64,000 nucleotides of DNA from Flavobacterium flabelliforme (GCF_017948675.1 NZ_JAGFBU010000003.1:211627-275626); one strand, 5' to 3'. Positions 1 through 9,767 are shown, numbered from the stretch's first letter. The notes: generated by a model not told the origin, from the sequence alone. Made by a program: numbers and translations.

Positions 1-421
1 GATTGAATAAACGATCCACGTATTTAATTACTTTAAAGTCAGAGAGACTTTCTTGTATAAGCCATTGTCTTGACGGAGAAATGTTCGACCATAAAGTTGA
101 AAAAATCAGATTGACACCTGAAATTTCTTTAACGCAATTGTTTACCAAAAAAATATTGTCTCGGATTTGCTCCTCCAAAACACAACTTTTTTCTGCAATG
201 TTGTAATAGTAATATTCGTGATTTCCAGGAATCCAAAAAGTCGTTCTAAAATGCTCTGAAATGTAATCGAAAAAATCCTGATGTTCATCCATTATCGCAA
301 ACGGCACTATATCACCAGCTAAAATTAGAATATCTGCTCCTGGTTTAATGGGGTTTTGAAGTAGATAGTTTTTATTTTCTGGGAACTCAAGATGTAGGTC
401 GGAACAATATTGGATTTTCAT
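1..421 (-). CDS. Metallophosphoesterase, partial (runs off the left edge)
   Basis: Only the first 140 residues are in the window, starting from an ATG at 421. KIQYCSDLHLEF at the N-terminus has the D-x-H metal-binding motif of calcineurin-like phosphoesterases. It is followed by GADILILAGDIV (the GD motif) and FWIPGNHEYY (the GNHE motif), in the usual order and at the usual spacing. The family uses two metals to hydrolyse phosphomonoesters or diesters; nothing in the sequence names the substrate. No signal peptide is seen, so it is probably cytoplasmic. It is 119 bases downstream of a small antitoxin-like frame on the same strand. Whether it belongs to the mobile element or to the flanking chromosome cannot be decided here. 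Confidence 0.85.
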   Translation of the reverse strand, partial: MKIQYCSDLHLEFPENKNYLLQNPIKPGADILILAGDIVPFAIMDEHQDFFDYISEHFRTTFWIPGNHEYYYYNIAEKSCVLEEQIRDNIFLVNNCVKEISGVNLIFSTLWSNISPSRQWLIQESLSDFKVIKYVDRLFN

Positions 422-540
422 ACTAAGGAAGTTGTTTGGTTTTTAAAAAATAAGGAATTTCCTTCTCTAATTTAGGACGTTTTGACCTAAATTAAAAATA
501 TTTAATCTTCTCATCAAAATAATTATCTTCTTTAAAATCA

Positions 541-687
541 TCACTTTTGGCAGAAGAGATGGCGTCCGGAGGATTGAATATATTCATCTTCTTCGGTCAA
601 TGAGTCCATTAAGCTTTCAGCTAACTGGTAACTCAGTTCTGCTCTTTGGTCGATAGGTAGGTTTTGGGCTTCATCAAAGTTGGACAT
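541..687 (-). CDS. Small antitoxin-like ORF (CHP02574 addiction-module type), probably truncated
   Basis: A 48-codon frame from an ATG at 687. The segment NLPIDQRAELSYQLAESLMD resembles the start of addiction-module component proteins of the CHP02574 family, which begin with a similar LP-x-x-x-R-x-EL...L-x-x-SL helix. The family is usually 65-75 residues. Here the frame ends early after a Ser-Gly-Arg stretch, while the +1 frame stays open a further 30 or so codons to about 500, so a frameshift is likely. No adjacent ParE/RelE-type toxin was found. The family match is from memory of the motif and is not certain. Confidence 0.35.
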   Translation of the reverse strand: MSNFDEAQNLPIDQRAELSYQLAESLMDSLTEEDEYIQSSGRHLFCQK

Positions 688-768
688 AGCTGTTTAGTGT
701 ATGATTGTAGTAACGGATTATAAATCCGCTCCATCGGGTCTAGACGTTTAAAATAGATGAACGAAAAT

Positions 769-2799
769 CTATTTTTGTTTCATTCTGTAAAATTTATTTT
801 CAAAAAAAATCTTTCTTGCATTATACATATTTTTGAAGCTCTCAAAACCCTTATCTTCAATATTTCCTCGAAGGTATCCTTCTCTTGTTACTGGATATAC
901 ATAAACATTGACTATAGGAACAACACCTAGTTCAAACATATATTTGAATTGGTCTTTTAATTTTGAATTACTAATATTAAAAACTCGATAAAATTCCTCC
1001 AATTTATCTTTAGGAAGGTGAAAATTTCCCATTGGAAATAATTCAATTTGATGGTAATCTGTATGATTGAGCTTTATATCTTTGTCTATATTATCAAATT
1101 CTTTTAGTTCTGCAGTCATTCTCTGGGTCTCTTCCTTAGGATGATATATTTTCTCATTTAAAAGATTTTGTAACATTTGGTGGTTTGTTCCCCCATTCTT
1201 TATGAAGCTAACTTGGTTTCTAAAACTTTTTATATCTAATAACTCCACTTTTTCTTCCATTGTTTTCAAAAGTATTTTTGCTGCTTCATTCTGGTTTTGG
1301 TAGTGAAGTATTTCATATTTTATTGATTGACAAAAAAGTATATTTTCGACGTGACCAATACTATCAAAATAATTTGTACACCTCTCAATATTATTTTGAA
1401 TTGTTTCGAAATTATTTGATAAGTCTTGGTTAAAAGAAGGCTCTTTTACAACTTTAAGAATTTCAAAAGTCGAGTATTTTTCGAAATCATATTTTTGTTT
1501 GTAAGAGAATAGATAAAAGAAGGCGAAATAATTGTTCACTTCTTGAGCTTCTTTATATAGAATGGTATATTGATTTTCTATTGTTTTAAATTGTGATTCT
1601 ATTTCTTTACCTACTTCTATTCTGAATTCCATATTAACTCCAATGCTTTCTTCAAAAGCATTTATTTTGCATAGATAATTTCGGTAATTTACTAAGGCAA
1701 TTTTCCCTTCATAAATTAATAATTCAGATTTTGCTCTCAGTTTTACGTGAAGTGATGCCGCTGGATTTGAAATAATAGATTGTAAACTTGATTCAAATTC
1801 TTCAATTCTTAATTTTTCAGTACGATAAAATTTTTCTTTTAAAATTTCAATTGCATTATCTATTTGAATGTGAAATGAAATATGCTTGTCAGGAGGTAAA
1901 GCAGAAATGATATTTTTATACTCTTCTTCAGTTATCATTTGGAATAACAATTTAACACAAGAAGTGATAAAAATCAAATGATTTTGTAAATCTAAATCTA
2001 AATCCAGTTTTTCTTTTGCGGCTTCTTTTAATTTTTTTAATGAACTTAAGTAATCTCCACTATAATAATAAGCTAGACCAACAATCATATTATATCTTGT
2101 AGAGTGTAATAAACTGCTTGAAGTTCTCTTATGTAATTCTATTACTTTGTTCCAATTGGACTGATTAATTAATTCAAAACCAAACTTTTCGATAATATCC
2201 CTGATTTCAGAGTCACTGGTTACATTACCATCATAATCGACAAGTATTTTATCGGCAAAATTAAATTGACCACTTTTAACGGCAAGAATTGAATTTATTT
2301 TTCTAAGAGTAATTCCTTTCTTTAAGGCCTTGTTATATATTAATTTGATAGTATTAGCATCAATTTTTTTTGAAAATTGCAATGTATGATTTGATTGTTT
2401 TTCCCAATCAGGATTTTCATTGTTAAGTTTTACTATGAAATCATCAAGACATTCATAATAGAAGCAATCTTCTTCGAGTATATAAAAACCATAATATCCC
2501 GGTTGAGCATTATTTAAAAGATATTGAATGTTAGAAGTTTCTAAATTCTTACTATATGTGCCATTTTTATTTGTTTTGGCCTTTTCTTTACTTTTTAGTT
2601 GAAAGTTAAATCCAAATCCAGTAACTAGATCATCATAAATTATTTCACATCGATAATCAACACCATTGTCAATATTTTCAGGTTTTAAAATAAATTTTTC
2701 TACATCAAATAATGGTTCAAAAATTCTCTTTGAGATCACTTCCAAATTTTGATTTTTAGATCTTTTAGGCAATGACATTTTATTTAAATTATGTTCCAT
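769..2799 (-). CDS. DUF4365-like nuclease domain protein with long helical C-terminus
   Basis: 676 residues, ATG start at 2799. The first 170 or so residues look like a DUF4365 domain, a restriction-endonuclease-like fold. D48, an acidic patch near E52 and the Q67-L-K69 pair (FGFNFQLKSK) fit the D...QxK active-site pattern. The stretch at 100-135 (YYGFYILEEDCFYYECLDD) matches the DUF4365 part that reads as a beta-sheet followed by YW/YE-L-D. Residues 200-600 are mostly amphipathic helices of TPR-like character. There is no signal peptide or membrane segment. It lies 113 bases downstream of the type IIG enzyme on the same strand, which suggests a defence island. A role as a nuclease effector with a helical sensor or scaffold is inference; the family itself has no settled function. 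Confidence 0.6.
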   Translation of the reverse strand: MEHNLNKMSLPKRSKNQNLEVISKRIFEPLFDVEKFILKPENIDNGVDYRCEIIYDDLVTGFGFNFQLKSKEKAKTNKNGTYSKNLETSNIQYLLNNAQPGYYGFYILEEDCFYYECLDDFIVKLNNENPDWEKQSNHTLQFSKKIDANTIKLIYNKALKKGITLRKINSILAVKSGQFNFADKILVDYDGNVTSDSEIRDIIEKFGFELINQSNWNKVIELHKRTSSSLLHSTRYNMIVGLAYYYSGDYLSSLKKLKEAAKEKLDLDLDLQNHLIFITSCVKLLFQMITEEEYKNIISALPPDKHISFHIQIDNAIEILKEKFYRTEKLRIEEFESSLQSIISNPAASLHVKLRAKSELLIYEGKIALVNYRNYLCKINAFEESIGVNMEFRIEVGKEIESQFKTIENQYTILYKEAQEVNNYFAFFYLFSYKQKYDFEKYSTFEILKVVKEPSFNQDLSNNFETIQNNIERCTNYFDSIGHVENILFCQSIKYEILHYQNQNEAAKILLKTMEEKVELLDIKSFRNQVSFIKNGGTNHQMLQNLLNEKIYHPKEETQRMTAELKEFDNIDKDIKLNHTDYHQIELFPMGNFHLPKDKLEEFYRVFNISNSKLKDQFKYMFELGVVPIVNVYVYPVTREGYLRGNIEDKGFESFKNMYNARKIFFENKFYRMKQK

Positions 2800-2912
2800 T
2801 TTATATTTAATGTTTTAATTTTTAACTATTTTCAACAATCCCAATTTACTCACGCTTTTTTTTTGTTTTTTTGGTGTTCGTGAATAAAAATTGATATTAT
2901 TTTGTTTTAAAA

Positions 2913-5900
2913 TTACGATTGTTCAACAATTTTTATTTCCTCCTCACTCAAACCATACAATTCATAAACCATTTTGTCGATTTCTTTATCGGTTTTGTCG
3001 ATTTCCTGTTTTAGGGTTTGAGCTTGTTGTTTGTAGTCTTCAAAAATTTCCATCCATTCTATTTCATCTTTTTTGGAAAGTGTTGGTTTGCCAGTTGCCT
3101 TTATGGCTTTGTTGAGTTCCAGAATGAAGGTAGAAAAGTTTTGGTCGTGCCAGTTTTCCAACTTTTTACTGAGTTTTTCTAAATTTAATTGACCTGAATA
3201 ATATTTGATAAATTTAATATTGATAGTTTGTAAGTCATTGTTTAACGATAGCATTGAGTTTGCTTTCTGAACAAATAATTCTTGGTTTTCCAAAGTAATT
3301 ATTCTAATTGGTAATTCTTTAATGTCTTTAGGATTTAATTTTGGGAAAGTTTTTTTTGAAAAATTAGAACACTTTTGAGATGCATACCAACTTATTAATC
3401 TAGAGTTTACTATGGATAAAATATAAAATACATCAAATTCTTTATTGTTTAAAATAAAAGGAGTAATACTATGACCATAATAGCTTTTTTCTGAAGTAAA
3501 TATAGTTTGAATTCTTTTGTTTTGACCAGGAATTTCTCTAAAAAGTAATCTTGGGGATTCAAAAAATTTTGGTTCCCTTGGAGCAGCTAACCAATCTCCA
3601 TACTGTAACCATTCTTCATTTTTATTTATTGAATACCTGCTTATATGTTTTCCATCAAGCCATTTTCCACAAGTTTCATCAATTTTTAACTTATGATGAT
3701 AAGCTCTGTTTTTTATTATTTCTTGTGATTGGCCTCTATAGCTGTCATAAGGGGTTAATCCTTGTATAGCATCCCCTAATTTACCTAAACTGATTGAGTT
3801 TTTATCAACTTTTGAAATTAATTCAAAAGTGTTTGTTGAAATTTCATATTCAATTTTCAGATCATTAGCTTTTTTCCATATAGAATATTTATATGCCCAA
3901 GAAATTCCATTTTCTGGAATTATAATAAAACTTTCTACCATTGAAATTTCTTTTTTCAATGTCAAAATAACACTGTTAACTTTAACGTCCGCAAATACGT
4001 TTTCACCACAAAATTTTAATTCCAAAACTGTTGAATTTTCTAGTAAAAATTTTCTAATATTACCAGATTTTTCTAATCTTAAAAATAATTCTGGTGTTAT
4101 GAAAGACAACAAACCTTTTTCATTTAATATGGATACACCTCTTTCATAGAAGTACAAGTAACTTTCGAATTTATATTGATAACTTTTGTATTTTTTTAAA
4201 ATATAGTTTTTTTCACTTTCATTAAAACTAGCTCCATAAGGCGGATTCCCAATAATCACATCAAAACCCCCTTTGGCAAAAACTTCCGGGAATTGTTCTT
4301 TCCAGTTAAAGGCTTTGTCTCCGGCTATGGCTTTGCTTTCTATAAGAGAGTTACCACATTTAATGTTGTTGTTCAGGCTCGTCAGTTTTCGTTTGGGTTG
4401 GGCAGTACGAAGCCACAAAGAGAGTTTCGCAATCTCGATACTTTCCTCATTAAGATCTACCCCATAGATGTTGTGTTCTAGGATTTGGTTTTCGATATCG
4501 GGAAAGACAAAGAAACCTCCAAAAAGTTGCTTGCTGAGTTCGTCCAGATAGGCGTGTTCCCGAATCAGGAAATCTAAGGCTTGGTTCAGGAAGGCTCCGG
4601 AGCCACAAGCCGGATCACAAATGGTGAGTTGTAACAGCCATTCGCGGTAGTCCTTTAGTTGCTGGTCCAGTTTTATGATGGTGTTGGATTGGCGGTTCTT
4701 GCGACCTTTGGCATACTCTTCGTCTATAATTCCAAGTTCCTGTTTTTTCTCGGTACAGAGTTTACCAATAGTATTGTCAACTATGTATTTGGTAATGTAT
4801 TTTGGGGTGTAGAAAACCCCATCTTTTTTGCGTTTGGTTTTTTGTTTGTCGAAATCTGTTCCTTCAATTTCGGCATTGACACTTTCGATTTCGTTCAAGG
4901 AATGTTCGAAAATGTGCCCCAGAATATTGACATCCACCTGACTTTCAAAATCGTAGGTTGAAAGTTTTAAGGTATGGCGGTAGAGCAAATCATTGTCAAT
5001 AATTACAGCGTCGAGAATGGTATCGGGCTGAAAAAGCCCACCGTTATAAGCAAAGATTTCTTCTTTCTTTTCGGTGCCTTTGCGACCAGTATCAAGATAG
5101 CCAAAGTATTGTTTGTAGCGGTCGTAAAGTGGCATTTCGACATCCAAATCGGCCAAGGCTTTCCATTCTTTAAGTACGGTATTGATGGAGTTTGGCGCTA
5201 GTAGTCCGCGATCTTCGGCAAAGAGAATGAACAAAAAACGATCGATCAATTTTTGTGATTTTTGGAAAAGAATCAGTTTAGTAGTCTTTTCGGGTAGCTC
5301 CATCAACATCACATTATTCCTGTTCTGTTTGACTAAATCCCGGTACAATTCGCGTTTGAAAACGGAATAATCGGAATAGAATTTTTTGGTGATATTTTCT
5401 TCTTCCACTACCGAAGCTTCTTTTATGCTGAGTGGTTTGTTAGCTAGGATATTTTCTTTAGCCAGACAGAGGTAGAAAATTTCAAATTCGGCGTGGGTGA
5501 GGGTAAATAGATTGAATTCTTCATAGTCCACGGCATTATTGATGTAGAACCTCAACTTCTCGAAATTGGAGGTAATGACATAGATACAACCTGTTTGGTT
5601 GGCTTTGTAATCAAAGGCTTGTTGGCGGATGCTTTCGAGGTCTTTGGTATTGGTCCCCTTAAGTTCGATTACTCCTAGGGCGTTTCCGTCTTTGAGAATG
5701 GCACCATCCACTTTTTTGGCTCCTCTTATGTTTTTGAGTTCCGTGGTCAGGTTGAAGCTTGGTGCCGGATTGAGTGTATAGCCCAAGATATCCACAAACA
5801 ATTCACGTAAAAAACCTTCCTGGAATTGTTCTTCCTTGCTGTTTCGAATGTTTTCTTGAATAACAGCATTGTGAAAATACTTGGTGTATTTTTTATAGGC

Positions 5901-5969
5901 TTTCTGAACTTGTACTGTATCTTGTTGACTCAAATATTTTTTGAGTACGGAAGGCTGAAATAATGACAT
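2913..5969 (-). CDS. Type IIG restriction-modification enzyme (Eco57I-like)
   Basis: 1018 residues, ATG at 5969. The N-terminal part has a PD-(D/E)xK nuclease signature, with D88 in KKVDGAI and E102-L-K104 in GVIELKGTN. The middle holds a gamma-class adenine methyltransferase: motif I DPACGSGAFL near residue 455 and catalytic motif IV NPPYGASF near 573. The last 300 or so residues fit a TaqI-like target-recognition domain ending in a coiled-coil-like tail. One chain therefore carries cleavage, N6-adenine methylation and specificity, as in Eco57I and other type IIG enzymes, and no separate S subunit is nearby. All key residues are present, so it looks intact. Its GC-richer central part differs from the AT-rich specificity part (about 3200-4250), which fits swapping of the recognition domain. 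Confidence 0.88.
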   Translation of the reverse strand: MSLFQPSVLKKYLSQQDTVQVQKAYKKYTKYFHNAVIQENIRNSKEEQFQEGFLRELFVDILGYTLNPAPSFNLTTELKNIRGAKKVDGAILKDGNALGVIELKGTNTKDLESIRQQAFDYKANQTGCIYVITSNFEKLRFYINNAVDYEEFNLFTLTHAEFEIFYLCLAKENILANKPLSIKEASVVEEENITKKFYSDYSVFKRELYRDLVKQNRNNVMLMELPEKTTKLILFQKSQKLIDRFLFILFAEDRGLLAPNSINTVLKEWKALADLDVEMPLYDRYKQYFGYLDTGRKGTEKKEEIFAYNGGLFQPDTILDAVIIDNDLLYRHTLKLSTYDFESQVDVNILGHIFEHSLNEIESVNAEIEGTDFDKQKTKRKKDGVFYTPKYITKYIVDNTIGKLCTEKKQELGIIDEEYAKGRKNRQSNTIIKLDQQLKDYREWLLQLTICDPACGSGAFLNQALDFLIREHAYLDELSKQLFGGFFVFPDIENQILEHNIYGVDLNEESIEIAKLSLWLRTAQPKRKLTSLNNNIKCGNSLIESKAIAGDKAFNWKEQFPEVFAKGGFDVIIGNPPYGASFNESEKNYILKKYKSYQYKFESYLYFYERGVSILNEKGLLSFITPELFLRLEKSGNIRKFLLENSTVLELKFCGENVFADVKVNSVILTLKKEISMVESFIIIPENGISWAYKYSIWKKANDLKIEYEISTNTFELISKVDKNSISLGKLGDAIQGLTPYDSYRGQSQEIIKNRAYHHKLKIDETCGKWLDGKHISRYSINKNEEWLQYGDWLAAPREPKFFESPRLLFREIPGQNKRIQTIFTSEKSYYGHSITPFILNNKEFDVFYILSIVNSRLISWYASQKCSNFSKKTFPKLNPKDIKELPIRIITLENQELFVQKANSMLSLNNDLQTINIKFIKYYSGQLNLEKLSKKLENWHDQNFSTFILELNKAIKATGKPTLSKKDEIEWMEIFEDYKQQAQTLKQEIDKTDKEIDKMVYELYGLSEEEIKIVEQS

Positions 5970-6477
5970 TGGTAACGCTTTTTTTTTGAGAATCTAAAAA
6001 TACACAATTTGAAAGAAGTGTAAGATTTTTGTTATTAACAAAGTTGGCTGATAAATTACACTACTTTCAAAGTTATGCGGAGTAAATGGGATTAGTTTAC
6101 GGTTTTCCACATCTTGATATAATTTAATAGCTACTTGGACTTCGTTTATTCATTTGTTTTGTGGTTATTTGGTTTACTTTGGTTGGTAAAATGTAAATAA
6201 ACACTTAATATTTTAAAATAACAATACCCACTTTTAGTGATATTAGTCTATTTAAAATGATTCAAGAGAGTAATTGAGTTTCTGTAATTTAATCAGTTCA
6301 TGCTTTGGATCTTATAGCATTGGTAGTTGCGCAAAATAACTGTTATGCTTTCTCTTTTTTCTCCAAAAGGAGTATGAATAATTACGAAAATTGCTTGTGT
6401 AATCGTTTTTATGTTACAATATAAATTGTAATATTTTATATAAATCAAAACCTCAAAAATTTTTATTTCAGTTGATT
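5970..6477. other. Gene-free stretch
   Basis: About 500 bases of very AT-rich DNA upstream of the type IIG gene. I see no convincing reading frame, tRNA or strong hairpin. It probably holds the promoter of the restriction gene and otherwise decayed DNA, since the next 1.2 kb contains three broken genes. Confidence 0.4.
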
Positions 6478-6693
6478 TTATAAAGTCAAAAATTTGAGTT
6501 CGCCAATTTTTAAAATAATTTCTTGAAAAATATCTTACTCGACTAATTCTTCGATAATTAGATCTACTCTAGTTGTTGGTTGAATAAAGAAAATGAATTT
6601 TCATTTTCTTAACCGTGGCGCATAATCAACTACAGAACTTCTAGGGTTGAAATAATCTTTGTTTCCATTGGCTGTGTTAATGAAATCTGCCAT
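6478..6693 (-). pseudogene. Degenerate unrecognised reading frame
   Basis: A 72-codon frame from an ATG at 6693 that is interrupted by stop codons at 6601-6603 and again further on. The first 30 codons read MADFINTANGNKDYFNPRSS, then continue to a TGA. Past the stops, the same frame reads through a hydrophilic stretch rich in E, I and L to 6478. It may be the remnant of a small protein, but I do not recognise it. It lies just downstream of the decayed hipA fragment. Confidence 0.2.
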
Positions 6694-6764
6694 ACAAATT
6701 TCTTATTTAGGAAAAACAATTATCAAGACTATTTTTCTGCAATTTTAATTTAAATGTTTGTTTA

Positions 6765-7317
6765 TCAAAATGAGATATGTTTTTGGTTTATAGGTATTTC
6801 ATTGATGATTTTATTTATGATGTTGTAGTTGTGATTTTCAAAAATAGCCGCAGCGTTTTGTAATTCAAGAATGTAAAAGCATTGTTGAGCAGGAGTGATT
6901 TTGTTGTTTTCTAAGAAATCTGCAATTGGGTCGGTTTTAAATCTTAATGCTCCCATACGACTTTCGTCTTACACAAACACTAGAAAAACAATATCATAGA
7001 GTGTTTTTGGTTTTTCATTTTTTTCTTTAGACAGTTACACTTCTCTACTTTTTAATAAAGTGCGTCCTCAAGTATCAGGTATGCTTTCTTGAAAGATACC
7101 AAAGTTTTCTTTTTGGCCCGGGTACTGTGAGTTACTTTATAATTGAATGTCGGGCTGTAAAATATTTTTTGTTCGTTTTTAGCCAATTTTTATTGTATTC
7201 AAAACTGAATGCCTTTTTTCCTTTGGCTTGTTTAGTTCTTTCAATACCTCTTAGTTTAGGTTTCTGCATTTGTTACCAATACGCATAAACGTAGATATCG
7301 GTTTAGGCTGGAGACAT
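6765..7317 (-). pseudogene. hipA-like toxin kinase remnant (stops, frameshift, 3' truncation)
   Basis: Translated on the minus strand this reads as a HipA N-terminal half broken by stops. Recognisable pieces in order are DIYVYAYW, then QAKGKKAFSFEYNKNWLK, then KENFGIFQESIPDT, a TGA (7068-7070) where the family has the Trp of PDTWGRT, then GRTLLKSRE, and finally DESRMGALRFKTDPIADFL. A frameshift in an A-run near 7175 separates the first and later pieces. Known: HipA proteins are serine kinases of about 400-440 residues; here only about 180 codons remain and the kinase core is missing. The last 63 codons (6765-6956) are open from an ATG but belong to this remnant. It cannot make an active toxin. 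Confidence 0.8.
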
Positions 7318-7323
7318 GTATTT

Positions 7324-7606
7324 TTATTCAGAATATTTCAATAAGTCAAGATCTTGGAGTTTGCTTCCCAGTTAGCCATCTGCAGCTAGTTTTAAAAAAT
7401 CATCTTGAATTGCTAAAACTCGAAGTACATTGAAGTAAGCACCAATTGCTACACTAGAAGTTCCTTTTTTTATTTGGTATAAAGTATTTCTAACGATAAA
7501 GGCTCTTCCAGCGCTTTGTATCGCTGTTAGTATTCTCGCCCATTCTGCCCATTCTGCCCAAGACGAGTTGGTATTTCGGGAAAAAGATTTATTTTCTAGT
7601 GCTCAT
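7324..7606 (-). pseudogene. hipB-like XRE antitoxin remnant
   Basis: Upstream partner of the hipA remnant, 6 bases away. The frame opens at an ATG at 7606, hits a stop after five codons and then resumes as LVLGRMGRMGEN (the start of a HipB helix-turn-helix). After a frameshift it reads RNTLYQIKKGTSSVAIGAYF and NVLRVLAIQDDFLKLAADG, a stop at 7372-7374, then LGSKLQDLDLLKYSE. The pieces line up with the XRE antitoxins that accompany HipA in Bacteroidetes. A 9-base tandem duplication (7541-7549 and 7550-7558) adds three codons (GRM twice). The gene is dead. Confidence 0.75.
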
Positions 7607-7766
7607 TTTTATAAACGTTCGTTATTATGAACAAAAACAACCAATTTGTACATAATAACAAACATTTTTGCTTTTGTTTCTTGAATGGTTTTATATACAT
7701 AGAATGCTTAGATACCCTATTTGAAGATTATATATAAGTCTGCTAGATAGTCGATATTCTTTTCAA

Positions 7767-9767
7767 TTAACCCTCCTGAACCAAATGCTGTAAATCAGGA
7801 TCATTCTTAATTCGATCCAATTCACTTTCGATAATCAAAACAATATCCCGTTTTATCTGTTTGTAATTAGCCTCAATTTCGGCTTTCATTTGATCTTCAC
7901 CTTTTTCATCAACGAAAGATAAGATAACGGGTATCTTCTTATAAGCCTTAGTTTCTGAAGCTACTTTTTCATTATCGACTACAATTTCAGAATGGAAAAT
8001 TTTCTGTTCAATACGTTCATCAAAGTTATCTGAAACAGCTCCGACAAACATTCCTTGTGTAAGTGTGGAGATTTTTGAAGCTGGTATCAAGCTATCTAAT
8101 TGTGTAGAAATGGATGTTGATTTATCGTTTCTGTTTATAGTAAGACTCTGGCGTTTCTGCAATATCTTCCCAAAGCGTTCCGATAAGCTTTTCGCAGTAT
8201 CTCCTACAACCTGACCGCTAAAGATATTACCCACCGTATTTTGGATAACCTTACTTTCCTTATCGCCATAATCTCTTGTCAATTGAGAATAGTCCTGAAA
8301 CCCCAAACACACGGCTACTTTATTACTTCTAGCCGTTGCGATCAAGTTATCTAATCCTCTAAAGTAGATCGTTGGCAACTCATCGATTATAACAGAGCTT
8401 TTTAATTTTCCTTTCTTATTGATTAGTTTTATAATTCTCGAATTATACAAACCTAAAGCAGCTGAATAAATATTTTGTCTGTCGGGATTGTTTCCAACGC
8501 AAAGTATTTTAGGTTCATCTGGATTATTGATATCCAGCGAAAAATCATCTCCAGTCATCACCCAATATAGTTGAGGTGAAATCATTCGTGACAAAGGAAT
8601 TTTTGCGGAAGCGATTTGACCTTGCAACTGATCTTGTGCGCCACCTTGCCAAGCATCCATAAAGGGAGATAAATAGTTTTCTAGATCAGGGTAGGAAGTA
8701 AGTATGGTAAATACATCAACATATTTCTTGTTGAGTAATTCAATGGCATGTGGGAACGTACAGTACTTTCCGTTGTCATAAATTTTTAGATACCAGATTA
8801 TAGCGGCAAGTAATATAATAGGAGATTCGACAAAGAAATCTCCTTGTTTTTGTATCCAACTACGGTTAAGATTTAGCATAATGGTATAGGCAGATTCATA
8901 AGCATCTGAGATGTCAGTCATGAAATCCGGATTGATAGGATTACAGCGATGGCTTCTACTAGGATCATCAAAGTTGATGATATAGAACTTTGGTTTAACG
9001 ATATAATTATCGCTATGCTTTAGTAAATGATTATAAGCAATAGTGGAAAGATCATCGAATTTAAAATCATAGATATACATCGAAAATCCTTTTTCAATAT
9101 GCTGCTTGATATAGTTATTTATAATGGCATAACTTTTACCTGATCCAGGTGTTCCCAAAACTATGGAAGCTCTAAAAGGATTTACGACGTTAATCCATCC
9201 TTTATTCCATTTGCCTTTATAATAAAATTGGGTAGGCAGATTAACCGAATATTCATTTTGCATCAATTTGGTTTCCTGCATGAAACTTTCATTTTCGTTA
9301 TTAAAGACATCGTTCATGAGATTGGTACGAAGCAAACGGCTAATCCAAACTCCAGCCATCATTAACAAAATGTAACCTGCTGAAGTGGTCACGATATATA
9401 ATGAAGTAGCTAGGCTTGCGGATAACTTTAATAATGGTGTATTGAAAAAAAAAAGAATAAAACCAATAATTAAGACAACGGATATTTTAGACCAACTAAT
9501 TTTTTCGTTTTTTACTCCTTTTGTTCCCAAACAGCTTAAAGCTAATAATACAAGTGCAAAAATCTTGGTGTATAAGGTGTGAGAGAACAGGCTTGCCGTA
9601 CGCTGAAAATTACCTAGTATCTTGTTAATGATCTGCAGTGTCCAGCCCTTTTCTAAAAAAAAGCTATAACAAAACCAGTAAAAGTGCATTAGCATCAAAA
9701 GGATACTTACTGCTCGCATGAAAGCCATTATTTTGGCTAGTCCTCTTAAATCGTCTTCTCCTTGCAT
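7767..9767 (-). CDS. mobC: Type IV coupling protein MobC (TraG/VirD4-like ATPase)
   Basis: 666 residues, ATG at 9767. The first 150 or so residues contain several membrane spans (for example around 16-36, 65-81, 92-112 and 122-145). They are followed by an ATPase with Walker A VLGTPGSGKSYAI near residue 205 and Walker B SVIIDELPTIYF near 457, then the conserved FQDYSQLTRDYG segment of coupling proteins. It brings the relaxosome to the type IV secretion channel at the inner membrane and powers DNA transfer. It is the last gene of the mobA-mobB-mobC block, 116 bases after mobB, on the same strand. Its length and residues look intact. In Bacteroidetes elements this protein is called MobC or, in other schemes, TraG/VirD4. 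Confidence 0.9.
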   Translation of the reverse strand: MQGEDDLRGLAKIMAFMRAVSILLMLMHFYWFCYSFFLEKGWTLQIINKILGNFQRTASLFSHTLYTKIFALVLLALSCLGTKGVKNEKISWSKISVVLIIGFILFFFNTPLLKLSASLATSLYIVTTSAGYILLMMAGVWISRLLRTNLMNDVFNNENESFMQETKLMQNEYSVNLPTQFYYKGKWNKGWINVVNPFRASIVLGTPGSGKSYAIINNYIKQHIEKGFSMYIYDFKFDDLSTIAYNHLLKHSDNYIVKPKFYIINFDDPSRSHRCNPINPDFMTDISDAYESAYTIMLNLNRSWIQKQGDFFVESPIILLAAIIWYLKIYDNGKYCTFPHAIELLNKKYVDVFTILTSYPDLENYLSPFMDAWQGGAQDQLQGQIASAKIPLSRMISPQLYWVMTGDDFSLDINNPDEPKILCVGNNPDRQNIYSAALGLYNSRIIKLINKKGKLKSSVIIDELPTIYFRGLDNLIATARSNKVAVCLGFQDYSQLTRDYGDKESKVIQNTVGNIFSGQVVGDTAKSLSERFGKILQKRQSLTINRNDKSTSISTQLDSLIPASKISTLTQGMFVGAVSDNFDERIEQKIFHSEIVVDNEKVASETKAYKKIPVILSFVDEKGEDQMKAEIEANYKQIKRDIVLIIESELDRIKNDPDLQHLVQEG

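Noticed and set aside
4659..4961. 100-codon plus-strand frame
   Set aside because: Antisense to the methylase part of the type IIG enzyme; an artefact of codon bias.
5970..7766. Left boundary of the element near the decayed genes
   Set aside because: No direct repeat of the tRNA-Ser 3' end is seen here, and the restriction and DUF4365-like genes further left look like element cargo.
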